Positions 22,080 to 34,534 of a stretch of 64,000 nucleotides of DNA are shown here, piece by piece. The number at the start of each line of letters is the position of its first letter. The first letter of the stretch is position 1. Position numbers and translations under genes: made by a program. Source of the DNA: Austropuccinia psidii (Eukaryota > Basidiomycota > Pucciniomycetes > Pucciniales > Sphaerophragmiaceae); NCBI GenBank assembly GCA_023105745.1, contig JALGQZ010000003.1, forward strand, positions 46,408,196-46,472,195. Reading direction: 5' to 3'. The notes beneath the pieces are model-generated. The model was not told where the DNA came from. It saw nothing but the letters and a program-made list of their open reading frames with translations, and searched no databases.

Positions 22080-22530
22080 TGTTGGTACTGATTCGTTAAG
22101 TAATTTCTCTAATTCATTTTTTTCTATAGCCATTGCCAGTTCTACGACTTTGTGTCCTAGTTGAAGTAGCTCTTAAAGACCAATATTTCATCTCTCAAGT
22201 GAGATTTTCAAGACTACTGGAGTGAATCTTTCCAACTCTCTATTTATTCATTTGAAATGATCTTCCAATTTCTCTGAGTATTTAACAATATATTCTCTTT
22301 TGGAAATGTTATGAGGATTATTTAATGAAAAAAAGAACTTCAGTTTACATATATATGCCCATATTGCGTTTAATATTGATGGGCTCAATAAAGCTGGGTT
22401 TAATCTCATTTTGATATAAGCCTTTACTCCAATCCATATTTGTGATAAATTTGTATTTTGCCAATTTGTCAAGGGGATGAGGTATTTTTGGAATAGCAAA
22501 CCTTCCTGCTAATGAATAGTTACTCATGTA
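22080..22530 (-). pseudogene. RT remnant of B5
   Basis: Minus-strand pieces 22,527-22,248 read IPKIPHPLDKLAKYKFITNMDWSKG, matching the B3 HALDKLAKANYITKMD block, and a YMCKLKFF segment in place of the GMPFGIKN region. YIDD not found. Confidence 0.7.
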
Positions 22531-22792
22531 TGTGAGATCTTAAAAAAGGCTTTTTTCCCATCATTAAAGGCTATTAGTAATGGGGTAGTGATTTTTTTTT
22601 ATCTTTTTATTTCCTATCTTATTTATTACTCTCATTTACAGACTTTAATTTCCATGTTTCTCAATTTCCTAGGTAAGGTATTCCAGAATCAAGAAACAGT
22701 AATATTTAATCATATTTTATCCTTCCAAGAGGCTCATAGCCAAGGGTGAATGCACTTCTTTGGAGTTTTAGTACCCTGAGTAGTTGAATTTT

Positions 22793-22993
22793 CTATTTTG
22801 ATGTAAGTAAAGTACCATATAGAGCCTCCCCAAAGCTCTTTAAGAGGTTTTGGAGCCTAAGGTCTGTTGAGTTCTGGATGATATGGACATAAAATGTAAA
22901 TTTTTTCTCTTTATCTGTCCCAAATTCTAGTTTTATCTTTTCAAGATTCCAGATTTCCATACCATACGATATATGGTATTCTGTTCCTAGCAT
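22793..22993 (-). pseudogene. Protease-end remnant of B5
   Basis: 66 codons aligning with the end of B3 protease: LGTEYHISYGMEIWN for LGTNYQSMYGIDIYN, TDKEKKFTF for TNKERKFSL, TLLTSK for TLTSK. Active-site DSG not preserved within this piece. Confidence 0.75.
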
Positions 22994-23040
22994 AGACCAT
23001 ATTACCTTTGAGCTTTCGAGAGAAAAAAGATAGGTTCAAG

Positions 23041-24060
23041 TCTCACATTTCCTTTCTTGTGGGATATGATTAATTTATTGGTGATTTTTCCAAGTGAGTG
23101 AGTTCTCCCATAGGCAGCAGTAAGATTATTTGCTCTAGTGGGTAGCACTTTCTTAGTCCACTGGGAAATATGTTCTTCAAGATATTTCTTGGCTACCGCA
23201 AAATAGCTTTCTTATTTATCAATTGTTGGAGAATGCTTGTCACTATAGATGTACAAATTTTCACTTTTTGGAGTTTCATGAATTCATCCCATCCGTTTTA
23301 TGGGTGTAACTATAGGTTTTTGTAAATTTCTGGTGTCTTTACTGAGTGTTTGATTAGTAGTTGGTTGAAAAATACCAGAGTAAAGAGCTATGTCTTGTAT
23401 TTACAACAATAATTTCTCTTCATATTGTTAAAAGGGCTTACTAACACCATGTGATTCAGCCATGTGACTGTTCCCCATTCTATTATAGCTACAACCTTAA
23501 TAATCATATGATGCTTCTTCCTTTATGCCATGTATTTTCTTCTAGGATTTAGAAAAATCATTTTAATAGTGATGTGGGGATCTACAAGCGTGGAAGACAT
23601 TCTGTATCCTTGGTACCTTGTATCCCTTTCCTTTTACCTTGCCATTACACTCTGGAACAAGCTTGGGTTGGTTTCCATGTATTTTAAGCTTATGAGATTG
23701 GTACCTCCCAATTAAAGCTCTCTTCCTTACCTCTTGTAGGGTATTTATCCTTGCATCAAGTTTTTACAATTTTTTTCATATGCGCATTACTTCATTCTCT
23801 AAGTCACCTGGTAATTTCTCCAATGGATTATGATTGTTAATGCATGTAGATATGTGAGGATATATGCCATTCAGTATTTTTTCACTTTCTTAAGAGCCAT
23901 TAAAATGGATAATTTTACTTTCTATTCTTCATTTTCAAATGAATTAATATTCTTCCATATCCATGTACCAGTACTCTATCTTTAAATAGTTTGGGTTTTC
24001 CATCAAGACCAAGGTTCTCTACAATGGATTTCTTTAATGATATAGTTTTTCCATAGAAAA
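23041..24060 (-). pseudogene. Gag and protease N-terminal remnant of B5
   Basis: DNA-level similarity to B3 gag (near 35,650-35,950): TCTTGTAGGGTATTT, TTCATTCTCTAAGTC, GGTAATTT and a TTTTCCATAG end. No open frame above 60 codons. Ends at about 24,060, where plus-strand family C sequence begins. Confidence 0.55.
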
Positions 24061-24119
24061 AATTATACTTTTGTTTTGAAAGCTAAAGAAAGATCTCTTG
24101 TCAACCTTGTGATAATAGA

Positions 24120-25450
24120 ATTCCTTGATATCCAATTTTGAGGAGACATTTCTGAGGATGGATCAGAGTAAAGAAGAAATACCTTAATATGGTTGGCTAT
24201 GTGGCAGATTAATGGTTCAAAATATTTCAAAGCCTGTGAAAGATTTAAGAAAGAAAATAAATACACTTTAAAAAAGACTAGGCAGTAGTATGAGTATCCA
24301 AGAAACATGAAGACCTTGGTAAATGGTGAGTTTGGATTGAATAGCAGGTCTACCACCAGGAAGTTATTATGGAAGGTATAATACTTACACAGTAAATATT
24401 TTGAAACTAATTAATACCCCAGTATCATTACCAAGTTAAAATTATGATATAGCCAAGGATACAAATCTTTCAATATGGAATAGAGTAGTCTAGTGAATTG
24501 GTACATTTACCAAAGTAATTAGTAACAGAAATATCAACTTAATATCAAGACTTTGGACAGCTCTTTGCCAATTATTTGGGCATAGATTTTCCTTTTCTAA
24601 ATATTACCACCTCAAACTGATGGATACACGGAAATAATAATAAATTTTTTGGAAAAAATGAACATACAGCTTTGTTAATATGGCTTTGAACTCAATTATT
24701 TGAATGCACATACCCATTATTGCCGTAATATTATCCCCAAGCTGAAGCTGGAATTTAAAGCCTCACTGAATTCGATTAATACAAAAAATTGTTCTATTCT
24801 TGAAAATAAAATGTAATTCTGGATTAATTCATGATTATTCAAAGAAATATTTGACTAAAGGAAATTTCAAAGATTCAAGGCTCAAAGGATCGCATGAAAA
24901 ATCTAGGAGAAATTCAGTAATATGTCTGGAACATGGAGTAAGATTCATTGAAAAAATATTTTATACTTCGAAAATGAGAGGAAAAAATAAAATTGACCTA
25001 CAGAATTTAAACTTGAGGACCTTGCTCTTGTATTTGCTAAAACATTGAAAAAATTGATGGATTTGAGCAGCTGGAATATCATTTTGGAGACATTTTGAGA
25101 GAAAGGACTTGCACGGTAAGAAAGATATAGAAGTGGAAGTATTTGAGGAGGTGAAGAGATAATAAATATTCAACTCAAAGCTTGTTTGAATAATAATAAT
25201 CCCTAAAGATATTGTGGGTCTGAAAGGTTTCCCTTATGGAATAGAAATACCCAGCATGCACCTTCCATTGAAAATTGTAGTTTAAAGAAAATTTCCAAAG
25301 CTTTTGAAGACTGCAACTTATGGAAAAAGAAGCTAAAGGGATATCTTTTCAAGTACACAGATAAAATAAGTGAAGATTTCTGTTTATAAAAAAAATTAAA
25401 TTCAAAGAGATTTATTATTTGTTGAGATAGCACCAGGAAATCAGAAAATG
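24120..25450 (+). pseudogene. Family C integrase and chromodomain remnant
   Basis: With frameshifts the plus strand reads a GLxxxxTTRK start of the core, LWTALCQLFGHRFSFSK near 24,543 (for the FWxxLxxLxGxKLxFS block), an HPQTDG-like box near 24,610, then a KLKGYLFKY chromodomain-like strand near 25,340. Catalytic residues are mostly lost. Assigned to family C because the following polypurine tract and LTR match those at 63.1 kb. Confidence 0.6.
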
Positions 25451-25481
25451 AATAAAACTTCTTGAGAAGATGAGTATTTGT

Positions 25482-25493
25482 GGGGGAAAAGGA
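25482..25493 (+). other. Polypurine tract, family C relic
   Basis: GGGGGAAAAGGA, nearly the same as at 63,136-63,149 and, on the minus strand, at 39,967-39,980. Confidence 0.6.
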
Positions 25494-26280
25494 ATCTTGT
25501 GCGAAAGGCTTCTAGACTTCGCAAGATCCTGGACTCTGTGTGTAAAGTGTCCAGAAAGATGAATATTACAATTAATTCCGGACTTTCTATTATTAAAAGG
25601 GGCTACGAGTCAATAAATGATTTGGATTTGAAGCCAACTAGGCCAGTTTTCACTGTTCCTAAATGGGTAAGCCTACCCTTAAGCTTAATGAAACCTCACA
25701 AAAACAATTCAAATGGCTCAAACAGGAATCAAACACACACTATGAGTCAGGTTTCAGACTCAAAACCAACTATTAAGATAGAAATGAGTATTTTATAGGG
25801 CTAATATGAAAAAAAACCATTTTTTCGTCCAAACCAATTTTTAATACTTAAATACTAGATTTCCTGATGTAAATATTTCTCTCACTACCGAGAGAGAACC
25901 TTTTCACATTTGAAGGAAGCAAAATATAAATTATGAAATCATTTTCATGTTAAAATTATTGTTATTTTATAATTAGTTCAATTGAACTTGTAAAAAAAAT
26001 AAACTATTACAAACAGCCATTTTGGAATAATTTTGAGCCTTTTACACAAATGAATAATAATTCTAATCACTTCTTTCAAGTTTTGTAATTTGTTTTACAA
26101 TGTAAACACCCCAAAAGTGATTCAAAGGATCTCCCATCACCATCAGCCATTTCACTCAGCTTATTTATTGCCTCTCATCATTTTTGGGGGCTATTTTCTT
26201 TTTAAGGGAGTACTGCAAGACTTTTATCACACTGATTCTTTGTGGTACTTTTTTCAATTGGTATGCAAAATAATTTATTT
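25494..26280 (+). repeat. Family C LTR (partial), old copy
   Basis: Aligns by eye with 63,150-63,930 (for example ACCCCAAAAGTGATTCAAAGG near 26,107 for ACCCCAAAAGTGAATTAAAGC near 63,790). The 3' end could not be placed. Confidence 0.6.
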
Positions 26281-27640
26281 ATAAATCCTTCAATATCTTT
26301 GAATATTTCATTGAAGTTCTTTGTTAATAAACAGTTTTTTTCTAAAGAAATAAATCTACAAAATCATATTTTTTAACTAATGAAGTTGGAAAAAATGGCT
26401 CTTTGATTTTTATTTTAAATCTCTTAGAATTGATATCTCTTTTACGTAACGTTTAGAATATAAAAAGTTTGAGAGCAGAAAAAATATTTCAGCTGTTATG
26501 AGAGTTTGTTATCAACACCTTCCACCTGGCCATCATTTCAGCCAATCCTTTGGAAACAAATAATGTTCTGGACCTCACTTGACTACCTTCTTATTTAAAA
26601 TTTCCATAATTATTTTAATATTCTTTGGGAAATGTCCCTGAAATAGAATATATAAAGTTTTGATAGATTAATATGTCTTAGAAATTTTTCTAAAATAAAT
26701 ATACTATCCAGTTATTTTAAATAGAACTTGACTTTTTAAACATTGGCTTTTTTAAATAACAGACTTCAAATTTGTTCTTTTACTTTCAAGTTTCTCTTTG
26801 AGATACTCTAGTATAGAGTTAATTTGAAAGTAATCTTTATCAATAATTTATTCTTTGCATAAAAATTCCTACTGATAAAGAAATGATACATAAAATAAAA
26901 GCTCTTTACTAATAAAAGTACTTATTTCTATGAACTCTTTAGGTGGAATTCCTTCATTTGGACCTAATTTGTTTATAAATTAGTTCAAAGAACCATAGCT
27001 CAAAAACCTATTTTTTTGAACTATGTTATCCTTTTATCGAAGATACTCATAGAAGTTGATATTTGGTTGTTTAAGTGACACTTGTAAGGTGAAACACCAC
27101 AGAATCAAGTCACTCTTATGAGTGAAGGAGTGATTTTAAGTCCATTCCATATCCAAAATGAACTTTTACAAAGTGAATATCGCTGAAAATGGTGAATTTA
27201 TGAAACTTTGGAAATCAAATTTTAATATTATATTAGGTTTGAATTTGTCTCCCAACAGAAGATTACTTGAACAGCCCATCAAATAATATGGATCAGGACT
27301 CAGAAATAATGGTCAAAATCTGAAAGACAATAAAATCAACTTGGAGGACATGAACACATGGAATATTCCCGAGCTCTAATAAGTTTCAATAGATTATTTT
27401 TTGACTTTTGAGCCTTTTATAAAAGCCTCAGAGTCTGAAATAGCTGTTTTTTTTGACCAGATTTTAGAAAATTCCAGTTGGGAGCAACAGAAATATAACA
27501 GTCACAATACAGGAGTGAGTAAAGTTCATACAAGAAATAAGAATGTGAGATTTTACCCAGTATTTGTATGAGAACAATGAATTATTACAGCCACATAAAC
27601 ATATTTTTGGACCAGTAAGTTCCCCACCATGGCTTGTAGG
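26281..27640. other. AT-rich stretch, nothing identified
   Basis: No open frame above 70 codons and no protein motif. Probably the remaining LTR C and the leader of the next relic. Confidence 0.4.
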
Positions 27641-27779
27641 GTTTCACCCCACTAAGCTACAATGAGAAGGTAAAAAGGATAAGATATTGGCTTTAAATAC
27701 ATATTATCTCATGAGGAGACCAAAATGACCTGGCCAAACCAAGGAACAAATCCCCTGTAGAAAACCCCTAAGCCTTCAA

Positions 27780-28021
27780 AAAGAAAAAACTGTCTGAAAA
27801 AGCTCCAAATGAAGGCAAGAAAACGCCTAAAGTAAAATAAGAAGGAAAAAACAAAAATTAAAGAGACAAAGGCCAAGTAGAGTAAACTCTAACTTCAGAG
27901 CTACAGAATTATGAATAAAGAAAAGAAACACATGAAAGATGTGATAAAGATTTTCAGAAGCTTCATGAAATTCAAAGCCAAAGAGGAGGAAAATGAAATT
28001 CAGTCCTTTACCAAGAATTAA
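27780..28021 (+). pseudogene. ORF1 C-terminus in family A-like relic
   Basis: A lysine-rich stretch, then QSYRIMNK and from ATG 27,932 a frame reading FRSFMKFKAKEEE and ending at TAA 28,019. It aligns with the A1 ORF1 end (YRIPK, MARTLMEFTAKEQE, stop 733). The stop sits at the same place relative to the helix. Confidence 0.6.
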
Positions 28022-28930
28022 CTATATTAGAGATTGTTAATTACCTAAGTAACCCGAATAAATATGTTTTATTAAAATTGAACTATTTTCAGTAATTTAA
28101 ATACAGATTTCACAAAAATGTCACAGTTGAAAGAGAATCAAAATTCCATCATTAGTATGAAGAACACCAAAGATATTTTTTTTTGATAAGATTTTTTGAA
28201 AGAATGCAATTCAAAACCACATTTCTTGATCAAACAGATAATAAGTATTTATATGTAACAATAAAACAGTTGAAGATATTAATAATAAAAGTGAAAACTG
28301 GAAAGCCTCAATTGGTCACAGTGCATCTCTTCTGAAATAAAAATGAAATAAAAGTGATAAATGAAGAATTGAAAGAATTCATTAAATAAAGTATTAATAA
28401 TATTCCTTTCAAGGGAAAAGAAAAGCTACAAATATAGTCAAAACTATCCTTGATAGAAATCTGGTGCATGTGAATAATAATTATTTGTAAGATAATGCTA
28501 GTTCCAGTCATGATTTGGAATAAAATAGTATCTATAGCTTAAATACCCCCCAAGCTTAGAGGAGTATTATCATATTGAGCTTTGGAAAGACCTAGATGTT
28601 TTCAAGGAAGACTTGAGAATATCTGATAAAAATACATAGAGGTAATACAACACTGATAGATTACCAAATAAGCTAAGAGATGGTACTATAATATGAGAAA
28701 ATATCATTATGAAAAGAAACAATAATTTCCAAATTGAATAATGACTCTTGGAAAGTGAAATTTGATATTTTTTAAGATGGAATTTAAATATTGAGAGTGG
28801 AGGGCCCATGTCCTGGTTTCTTAAGCAGAACCAATTAACTTCCCATCATTCTAATAATTCTTACTAAATTGTATATATAAGGTCATTAATAAAATACATT
28901 GGTTATCTAGAGTATCAAATAAGTAGATGA
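28022..28930 (+). pseudogene. Gag remnant in family A-like relic
   Basis: Coil-like sequence followed by capsid-like motifs: KLNNDSWKVKF near 28,735-28,770 for the KWANNSWRFKM block of A1, and SWFLKQ near 28,810 for TWFFKQ. Many stops. Confidence 0.6.
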
Positions 28931-29449
28931 TTTATTTATCCTTTACCATATGAGCATTATTCCAAGCCTATGGAAGTCATCACCCAAGAATGAAAATTGT
29001 TAGAGTTTTGTTAAAAACCCAGATAGAAAAGAAGACTTGTGGGTACAAGAAAAAAAAAGAGATAATCCATATGAAAGAGCTCCCTTGAAGTGTAAGGAAT
29101 CTGTAATTAAATCCCAGTTATCTAATACATGTTCCAAGAAACAAAGAATTATTGAGCCATAAACTTAAAAATATCAATATCTCAAAGGAAAAACTAAGGA
29201 TACTATACATGGAAGCTTGTTAAAACTTCTGTAAGGCTGAGTGGTGAAAGTATAAATATTGCCCTGTGTATGGTGGGGATATGAAGCTTTGATTCAATGT
29301 CAAGTAATTTTCCTGTGATCAAAATTTGTATAAAGTAAATGTTTTCAAAAATAGTAAGTCAAAATGTTAAAGATAATTGAATTTGAAAAATTGATTTTTT
29401 TAATACATCATTATGAGCTCATATCATTATAAAGCTTCTTTCTCTTTGA

Positions 29450-30121
29450 AAAAAGAAGAATTCATCCAAATATACTCTACAAGATAAGGCTAAAAATAAA
29501 TTTCTGCAAGGGAAATTTTAATTTTAATTAACTGAGACATTAATTCCAGAAAAAAGAGTATGAAGTAGAGTCTCTAAGAATAATATAAAAGATGAATAAT
29601 TTTACAAAGTGACAAAGGTTACAGTCATACAATATTCTTTAATCAAGCTTTTGGGTGGTTAAAGGGTGCAAAAATGATGTATAGCTACAATATATGATTG
29701 TAAATGTTTTGTCATGTGGATTAAGGGCTCAGAAATATTTTGAAATTATTTCTGAAATCTTATATTTATCAGGTAAAGCATAATCAAACTATAATCAAAA
29801 GGAAAATATTATAACATGGAGAGAAAAGATAGAAAAAGATGATATTATTTTGTATTAATTGGATTTTTTCCCACCAAATTGAAACATGATTTTATAATTC
29901 CTGGGAATAATGATGACATCAGAAAAGATAATTATGAAAGAATTCAAACCTGGTTTATCAAAAAAAAGGGCTTGTGTTTTTCTACTTGAGCCATTCAAAC
30001 CAGCTATTGTCATAGTGAAACCTGGTGGTAGGGGCTGTAGACAGGCCAGAGTGTGCTCAAAAGCCCTTCAATACAGTCAAGCCTTTTTTGTTCAATATTC
30101 TTTGAAATTAAGGGTAGGTTT
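29450..30121 (-). repeat. Family C LTR, distal part (cut by B3)
   Basis: Its reverse complement aligns with about 63,335-63,990 (CTACCCTTAA, a GGTTTGAATGGCT/GGTCTGAAATGGCT block, GTCACTTTGT). The proximal part is on the other side of B3 at 39,786-39,966. The far left limit is uncertain. Confidence 0.6.
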
Positions 30122-31557
30122 TGTCAGGATGAAACTATGATAAAGTGGTAAATAGGCTAGTTACAACTTGAACTATATTTGTGACACCATTACAAAGATT
30201 AAAATAAAGGTTTTTTCAAGATACTAAGGGTTATAATTAAATAAAAAGGGCTTTACTATTGAGAAATAGTGGTGGTGGGCGCTGCTGAAAGCCCTGGGTG
30301 CAGTCTTACCAGTTGGATTACTATAATAAGAACTACAATACAAAAGTTTATATTATAACCTGATTATTTTCCAAGAGTAAAACTGTTTTTGACAGTTTAC
30401 TATGGAGGCATTCAAGAGCAGGATGAGGAAAGCTTTTCTGGCTGTGAAAAGCCCCCCTTTTTATCCTGAAATGGGGTGAAAGGGGGGCTAGACCTTTCCA
30501 CGTAGAGGAAGTGAAGATTTTTCACTCTCTAGGACAGGCTTGTGGTTTCCAAAAGGCCTGTATAGCCTTTATTGGGCTTGTATGTGGTTTTGAAACCACA
30601 TCTGGGCAGTTTTCACCAATACAGGGTGAATATTTTAATCTGGGGACCACACAGCCTGATTCTGACGTGTATGATGCATAGAATGCTGTACAGAACCTGT
30701 ATGGGACCCCAGTATTGAATGAACTATGAGGCATTTAAGTAAAACAAGCTTCTTTGTCAGTTTGACACCTCATACTCATTGCTATGGGATATTATCCCAT
30801 GGTAAGGCTGTATTGGTCAAACTGTGGGATTTTGACCTTAAAGCAGCTATACCTTTGTCAGTTCTTGAGATATCAACCTCAAAATTGAATCTCTATGTAG
30901 CCCTGTATGTGTTCTACACAATTGTACCTTACTTGGTATGATTATCATTAATTATGACAAAGTTATCCCATGTACAATGTTTTTGTACATGTGCATGTTT
31001 TTAGGCAAAAGCTGTATTGGGCTTGTTTTCCCTATAAATTTTTTTCTAGTAGAGATATGGAGAAATAAATGAAACCAGCAGATATTCCTGATTGTTCCCT
31101 TTCCAAAAATACCCCACTTTAGGTATCTCACACTAAAACTGTAGATGTTAGATGGGAGGTGAATGTTTTATTCAGCCTTATTTGGACTGAATTTGACCAT
31201 AACTTCTGTAATACTTGTGCTAGCTCATTTTGATTGGTAACATTGGATAGCCCTGGCTTAGATCCACATTTTGAATAACCATTTTTATTGGGTTAGGCCT
31301 CCTACTCTGTATTTCATATGAGAGGTGAAAATTAAGGTTTATGCTCAGCGACAACTTTGAGCAGGAATAACTTTGTTATTCTTTTTCCTATGATGATGAG
31401 ACTTGTATATTTCAGAAGGGGTGAGTTTCCTTGTTCTTTTTATTCCTTTTGAGCTGATTTGGCTCAGCTCCATGTTTTGGTGGTATCTTGGCTATACCAT
31501 TGGTTTATGGTATTTGGCCGTCATGCTTGTGCTCTGTCTTTGAGTCACAGGCTGACA
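30122..31557 (-). repeat. 3' LTR of B3 (1436 bp)
   Basis: Left end TGTCAGGATG, right end GGCTGACA, so TGTCAG and CTGACA form the terminal inverted ends. Preceded on the minus strand by the polypurine tract at 31,558. Confidence 0.9.
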
Positions 31558-31570
31558 TACCCTCCCTCTA
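31558..31570 (-). other. Polypurine tract, B3
   Basis: Minus strand TAGAGGGAGGGTA, directly before TGTCAGCC. Confidence 0.8.
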
Positions 31571-31581
31571 AAAAAGACTCA

Positions 31582-32291
31582 TCATTTATGAGACTGTTCA
31601 GTCCTCCTAGAGGCTCTGAATCTCCTTAAATGAAGGTTCCCATCCGGTATGGCATCTTATGCCAACCATTTGTCTTTATCAGCTGTCTGGTTCTTGAATG
31701 TGACTAAGTACTGTCTTTGATTCTTGCCATTAAGTCTGATATTCCTGGCCTTGACAATTCTCTTCACTTGTCCAGGGGAGTCTTCCCCTTCCACTATTTC
31801 TGGTGGTGTGGGGTCTTCTTCCTGGAGGGGAATTTATCCTCCTCTGTCTGGAAGTATGGCTTGACTAAGCTCACTGGGAAGACTGGGTGTTTCCTGGAAA
31901 ATTCCTCTGTGAGTTCAACTTTCACTGCATTTTTTCCTATCAATTTAATGATAGTAAAGGGGCATAAGAATTAGTCTCTCATTTTCTTAGGTCCTTCAAG
32001 ATTATTAAAGTTTAGTGTAGACATTAACACCTGGTCCCCTTCCTGAAAGTCAGGTTCCATGTGCGTCTTGTCCCACCTCTGCTTGTTATATTCCTTGGCC
32101 TCAGCTATGCATCTGGCTGCTGTGTCACAAGCCCTCTTCCACATATCATGGAAGTCTTTGGCTGTGGGGTGAATGGTCAGAAGATTCTTCTTCAGGTGAT
32201 TCCACCCTTTCTCTACCAGTGCAGGTGCTTTCCCTGTGGTAGAGTGCTGACTTGTATTATAAGCCAGTTGGACAGCTGGTAGGAGGGTAAC
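31582..32291 (-). pseudogene. Integrase C-terminus and chromodomain-like tail of B3
   Basis: Reads [16 protein letters not shown] (followed by an 18-bp deletion), FQEGDQVLMSTLNFNN, GPKKMRD then a stop, KHPVFPVSLVKPY, and a chromodomain-like QYLVTFKNQTADKDKWLA segment, with FRASRRTEQSHK before the terminal TGA at 31,582. Confidence 0.8.
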
Positions 32292-32681
32292 TCAGTCATG
32301 GGTGTATCCCTCATGACCCTTGTATTCCATGCCATAGGCACAGAACCTTCTGCCAATGTCCTCCATTGTCTGGATCATCCTTTCAGCTAGGCCATCTGTT
32401 TGTGGATGGTAAGCTTTTGAAAATGCAAGCTTGGTGCCAAGCATGTAATACAAGTTGGTCCAAAATTCAGATTTGAAGTTTGGGTCCCTATCAATAATGG
32501 TGATCTTAGGGACTCCACAGGTAGATATGATGTTATTTGAGAATAGCAGAGCAGTATCCATGGCTGTGTCCCCTTTATGGCATGGCAGGCACCTCATACT
32601 CTTTCTGAACCTATCAACTATGAATAAACAGGCATTGTAGTTTTCTTTGCCTCCTGGGAAAAGTCCTGTGACCCAGTCCAT
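32292..32681 (-). pseudogene. Integrase catalytic core of B3
   Basis: [11 protein letters not shown] carries the first Asp, [12 protein letters not shown] the second, [15 protein letters not shown] the Glu. The zinc cysteines (CERCQK-type, near 32,775-32,755) are just upstream, where a stop interrupts. Ends at TGA 32,292 (HD-stop-VTL). Confidence 0.88.
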
Positions 32682-32798
32682 ATTGATGGTCTCCCATGGG
32701 TGTTTGGGTTTTTCTATATGTTGAAGTAACCCATACTTCTTCCCATTTTTCCTATTTGCCTTTTGGCATCTTTCACAAGTGTTGATGTATTAACTTAA

Positions 32799-33626
32799 CT
32801 ATTGTTCCCACTTGGGCCACCCAGCTGTGCTAGGTACCCTCTCTTTGGTCCTTTCTTTACTCATGTGCCCCATATAGGGGCAGTCATGGCATTCCTGCAG
32901 GATCAATGAGATGTGATCTCTGTCTACCACTTTGAGTGCACTTGTATTATTTGCTCTGTGGTAAAGCAGGCTATACTTGTAGGCCCTCAACCAGGGTTCT
33001 TATATCTGGGATTCCAGGTCTGGGCTCCTGTATTTTTGTTGAGGGAGCTGTAGTAAGATGACACACTGCTTGGGCTTGGCACATGACCTTAGTATTGCAC
33101 TTAAAAATGCATTGTGCAGTTCTGAGGAGCTTATTACCAGTATGGGGGTTTTTGTTCCTTCTGGATCAGTGTTTCCACTGTCAAAGGTACCAATTTCTGG
33201 TGCCCATTCAGAAAATCTGAAGTTCTTCTTATCTATCTCCATGAAATGGATAGGGATATTGGCTGAAGCTTCAGGGTCATAAGCTGGATTTCTTTTGACA
33301 TTGTCCAGTGGCCATCTGCTAAGGCCATCTACATTGGTATGGCTTTTACCTTCTTTTTATATGATGGTCATATTCCCTCTATACTTCTGGATGGCTATTT
33401 GCCATCTCAGCATATGTCTATTTTTAGTCTTCATGTTTAGTAAAGACTTCATGGATATGCAGTCTGTGTAGACTTCAAATACTGCACCCTCCAAATAATA
33501 ATGGAGTTTTTCCAGAGCCCAGACTAAGAATAGGAATTCAGTCTGGGTGACCCCATACCTGGCTTCTGAATCTTTCAGTTGCCTAGAGTTGTAACATATT
33601 ACTCCCTCTCTTGGTTCACCATCCAT
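32799..33626 (-). pseudogene. RNase H and integrase zinc finger of B3
   Basis: RNase H core 33,626-33,357: [17 protein letters not shown] (Glu box), [16 protein letters not shown] (Asp), [12 protein letters not shown]. The linker 33,242-33,000 is Gly/Thr/Asp-rich. 32,990-32,799 gives the HHCC start: HISLILQECHDCPYMGHMSKERTKERV. All in the second (shifted) Pol frame. Confidence 0.83.
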
Positions 33627-33676
33627 AATTTGCTTTTGGTGAAGGGCTGCTCCTAAGCCTTGGCTACATGCTGCAT

Positions 33677-34351
33677 CTATGTATGACTTGAATGGTAGTT
33701 CAAAGTAAGGCAGATGAGCACAGGTTCATTTGTCAGTTCATGTTTGATCCTCTCATATGCATCCCTCCTTTCCTTGGTTATTTCAAAAAATACATCTTTT
33801 GAACATACCTTGTATAAACTACTAGTTATGTGGGCAAGATGCTTGATGTTGTTTCTGTAGTAGCTAGCAAACCCAAGGAAAGATTGCATCTCTTTGATGC
33901 TCTTTGGTACAGGCTTTTGCAGTACTGCTGCTACTTTATTCTGGTCAATTGCCAGACTAAGACCTGAGACTTTATGTCCTAGAGCTAGTAGCTCTTGTTG
34001 GCCAAAATTACACTTTTTCAGTGAAGGTTTCAGATTGATGGGTGTAAATTTCCTCAGCACTCTGTCTATGTATTGTACATGGTCTTCCCATGTCTCTTAG
34101 TATATAATTATGTCATCAATATATACCACCATCCAGCCTTCCAATATTTCTTCTTCAAATATTGTGTCCATCATCCTTTGGAAATGGGCTGGTGCATTTT
34201 TGATGCCAAATGGCATCCTGGTGTACTCATATATGCCCATGTGGCATATTATTCTGAGTAATTTCATGGAGTTTGGTTTAACCCCATTTTGGTGGAAGCC
34301 TTTCATAAAATCCATTTTGGTAATGTAGTTGGCTTTTGCCAGTTTATCCAA
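33677..34351 (-). pseudogene. RT palm and tether of B3
   Basis: [33 protein letters not shown] (34,123-34,112), then TAA 34,097 in IIIY-stop-ETWEDH. The next piece (34,060 on) carries ISLK-like [31 protein letters not shown], and ends out of frame at 33,677 because of the indel near 33,715. Confidence 0.85.
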
Positions 34352-34534
34352 GGCATGGGGTATCCTGGGTATAGGTTACCTGTCTGCCTTTGTGTAGTTA
34401 TACAGAGCTCTGAAGTCTCCACACAGTCTAGACTTGCCATCATGATAGGTGATTAGGACAGGGGTGGTGATTTCCACTATTTCATCATGTCCAATCTTTC
34501 TGAAGACATCCATGTCCATGAGTTCATTGATATG

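Larger units (their letters stand above)
20054..24060 (-). mobile_element. Ancient Ty3/gypsy relic B5 (family B-like)
   Basis: Minus strand: partial LTR 20,054-20,458, chromodomain and integrase remnants (20,459-21,450), RNase H, RT, protease, and gag up to about 24,060. Gene order and motifs match B3, but stops and indels occur throughout, so it is much older than B3. Confidence 0.75.
24061..26300 (+). mobile_element. Family C relic: integrase end plus 3' LTR
   Basis: Decayed integrase and chromodomain (24,120-25,450), polypurine tract and an LTR resembling the one starting at 63,150. The 5' part of the element is missing; the join with relic B5 is at about 24,060. Confidence 0.65.
27641..29320 (+). 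mobile_element. Family A-like relic: ORF1 end and gag
   Basis: Contains the ORF1 C-terminus (27,932-28,021) and capsid motifs (SWKVKF near 28,755, WFLKQ near 28,815). No LTR could be joined to it with confidence; at the right it meets a minus-strand family C LTR. Confidence 0.6.

Noticed and set aside
25478..25798. 106-codon plus-strand frame
   Set aside because: Begins inside the polypurine tract and lies within the family C LTR; the matching LTR at 63.1 kb does not keep the frame.
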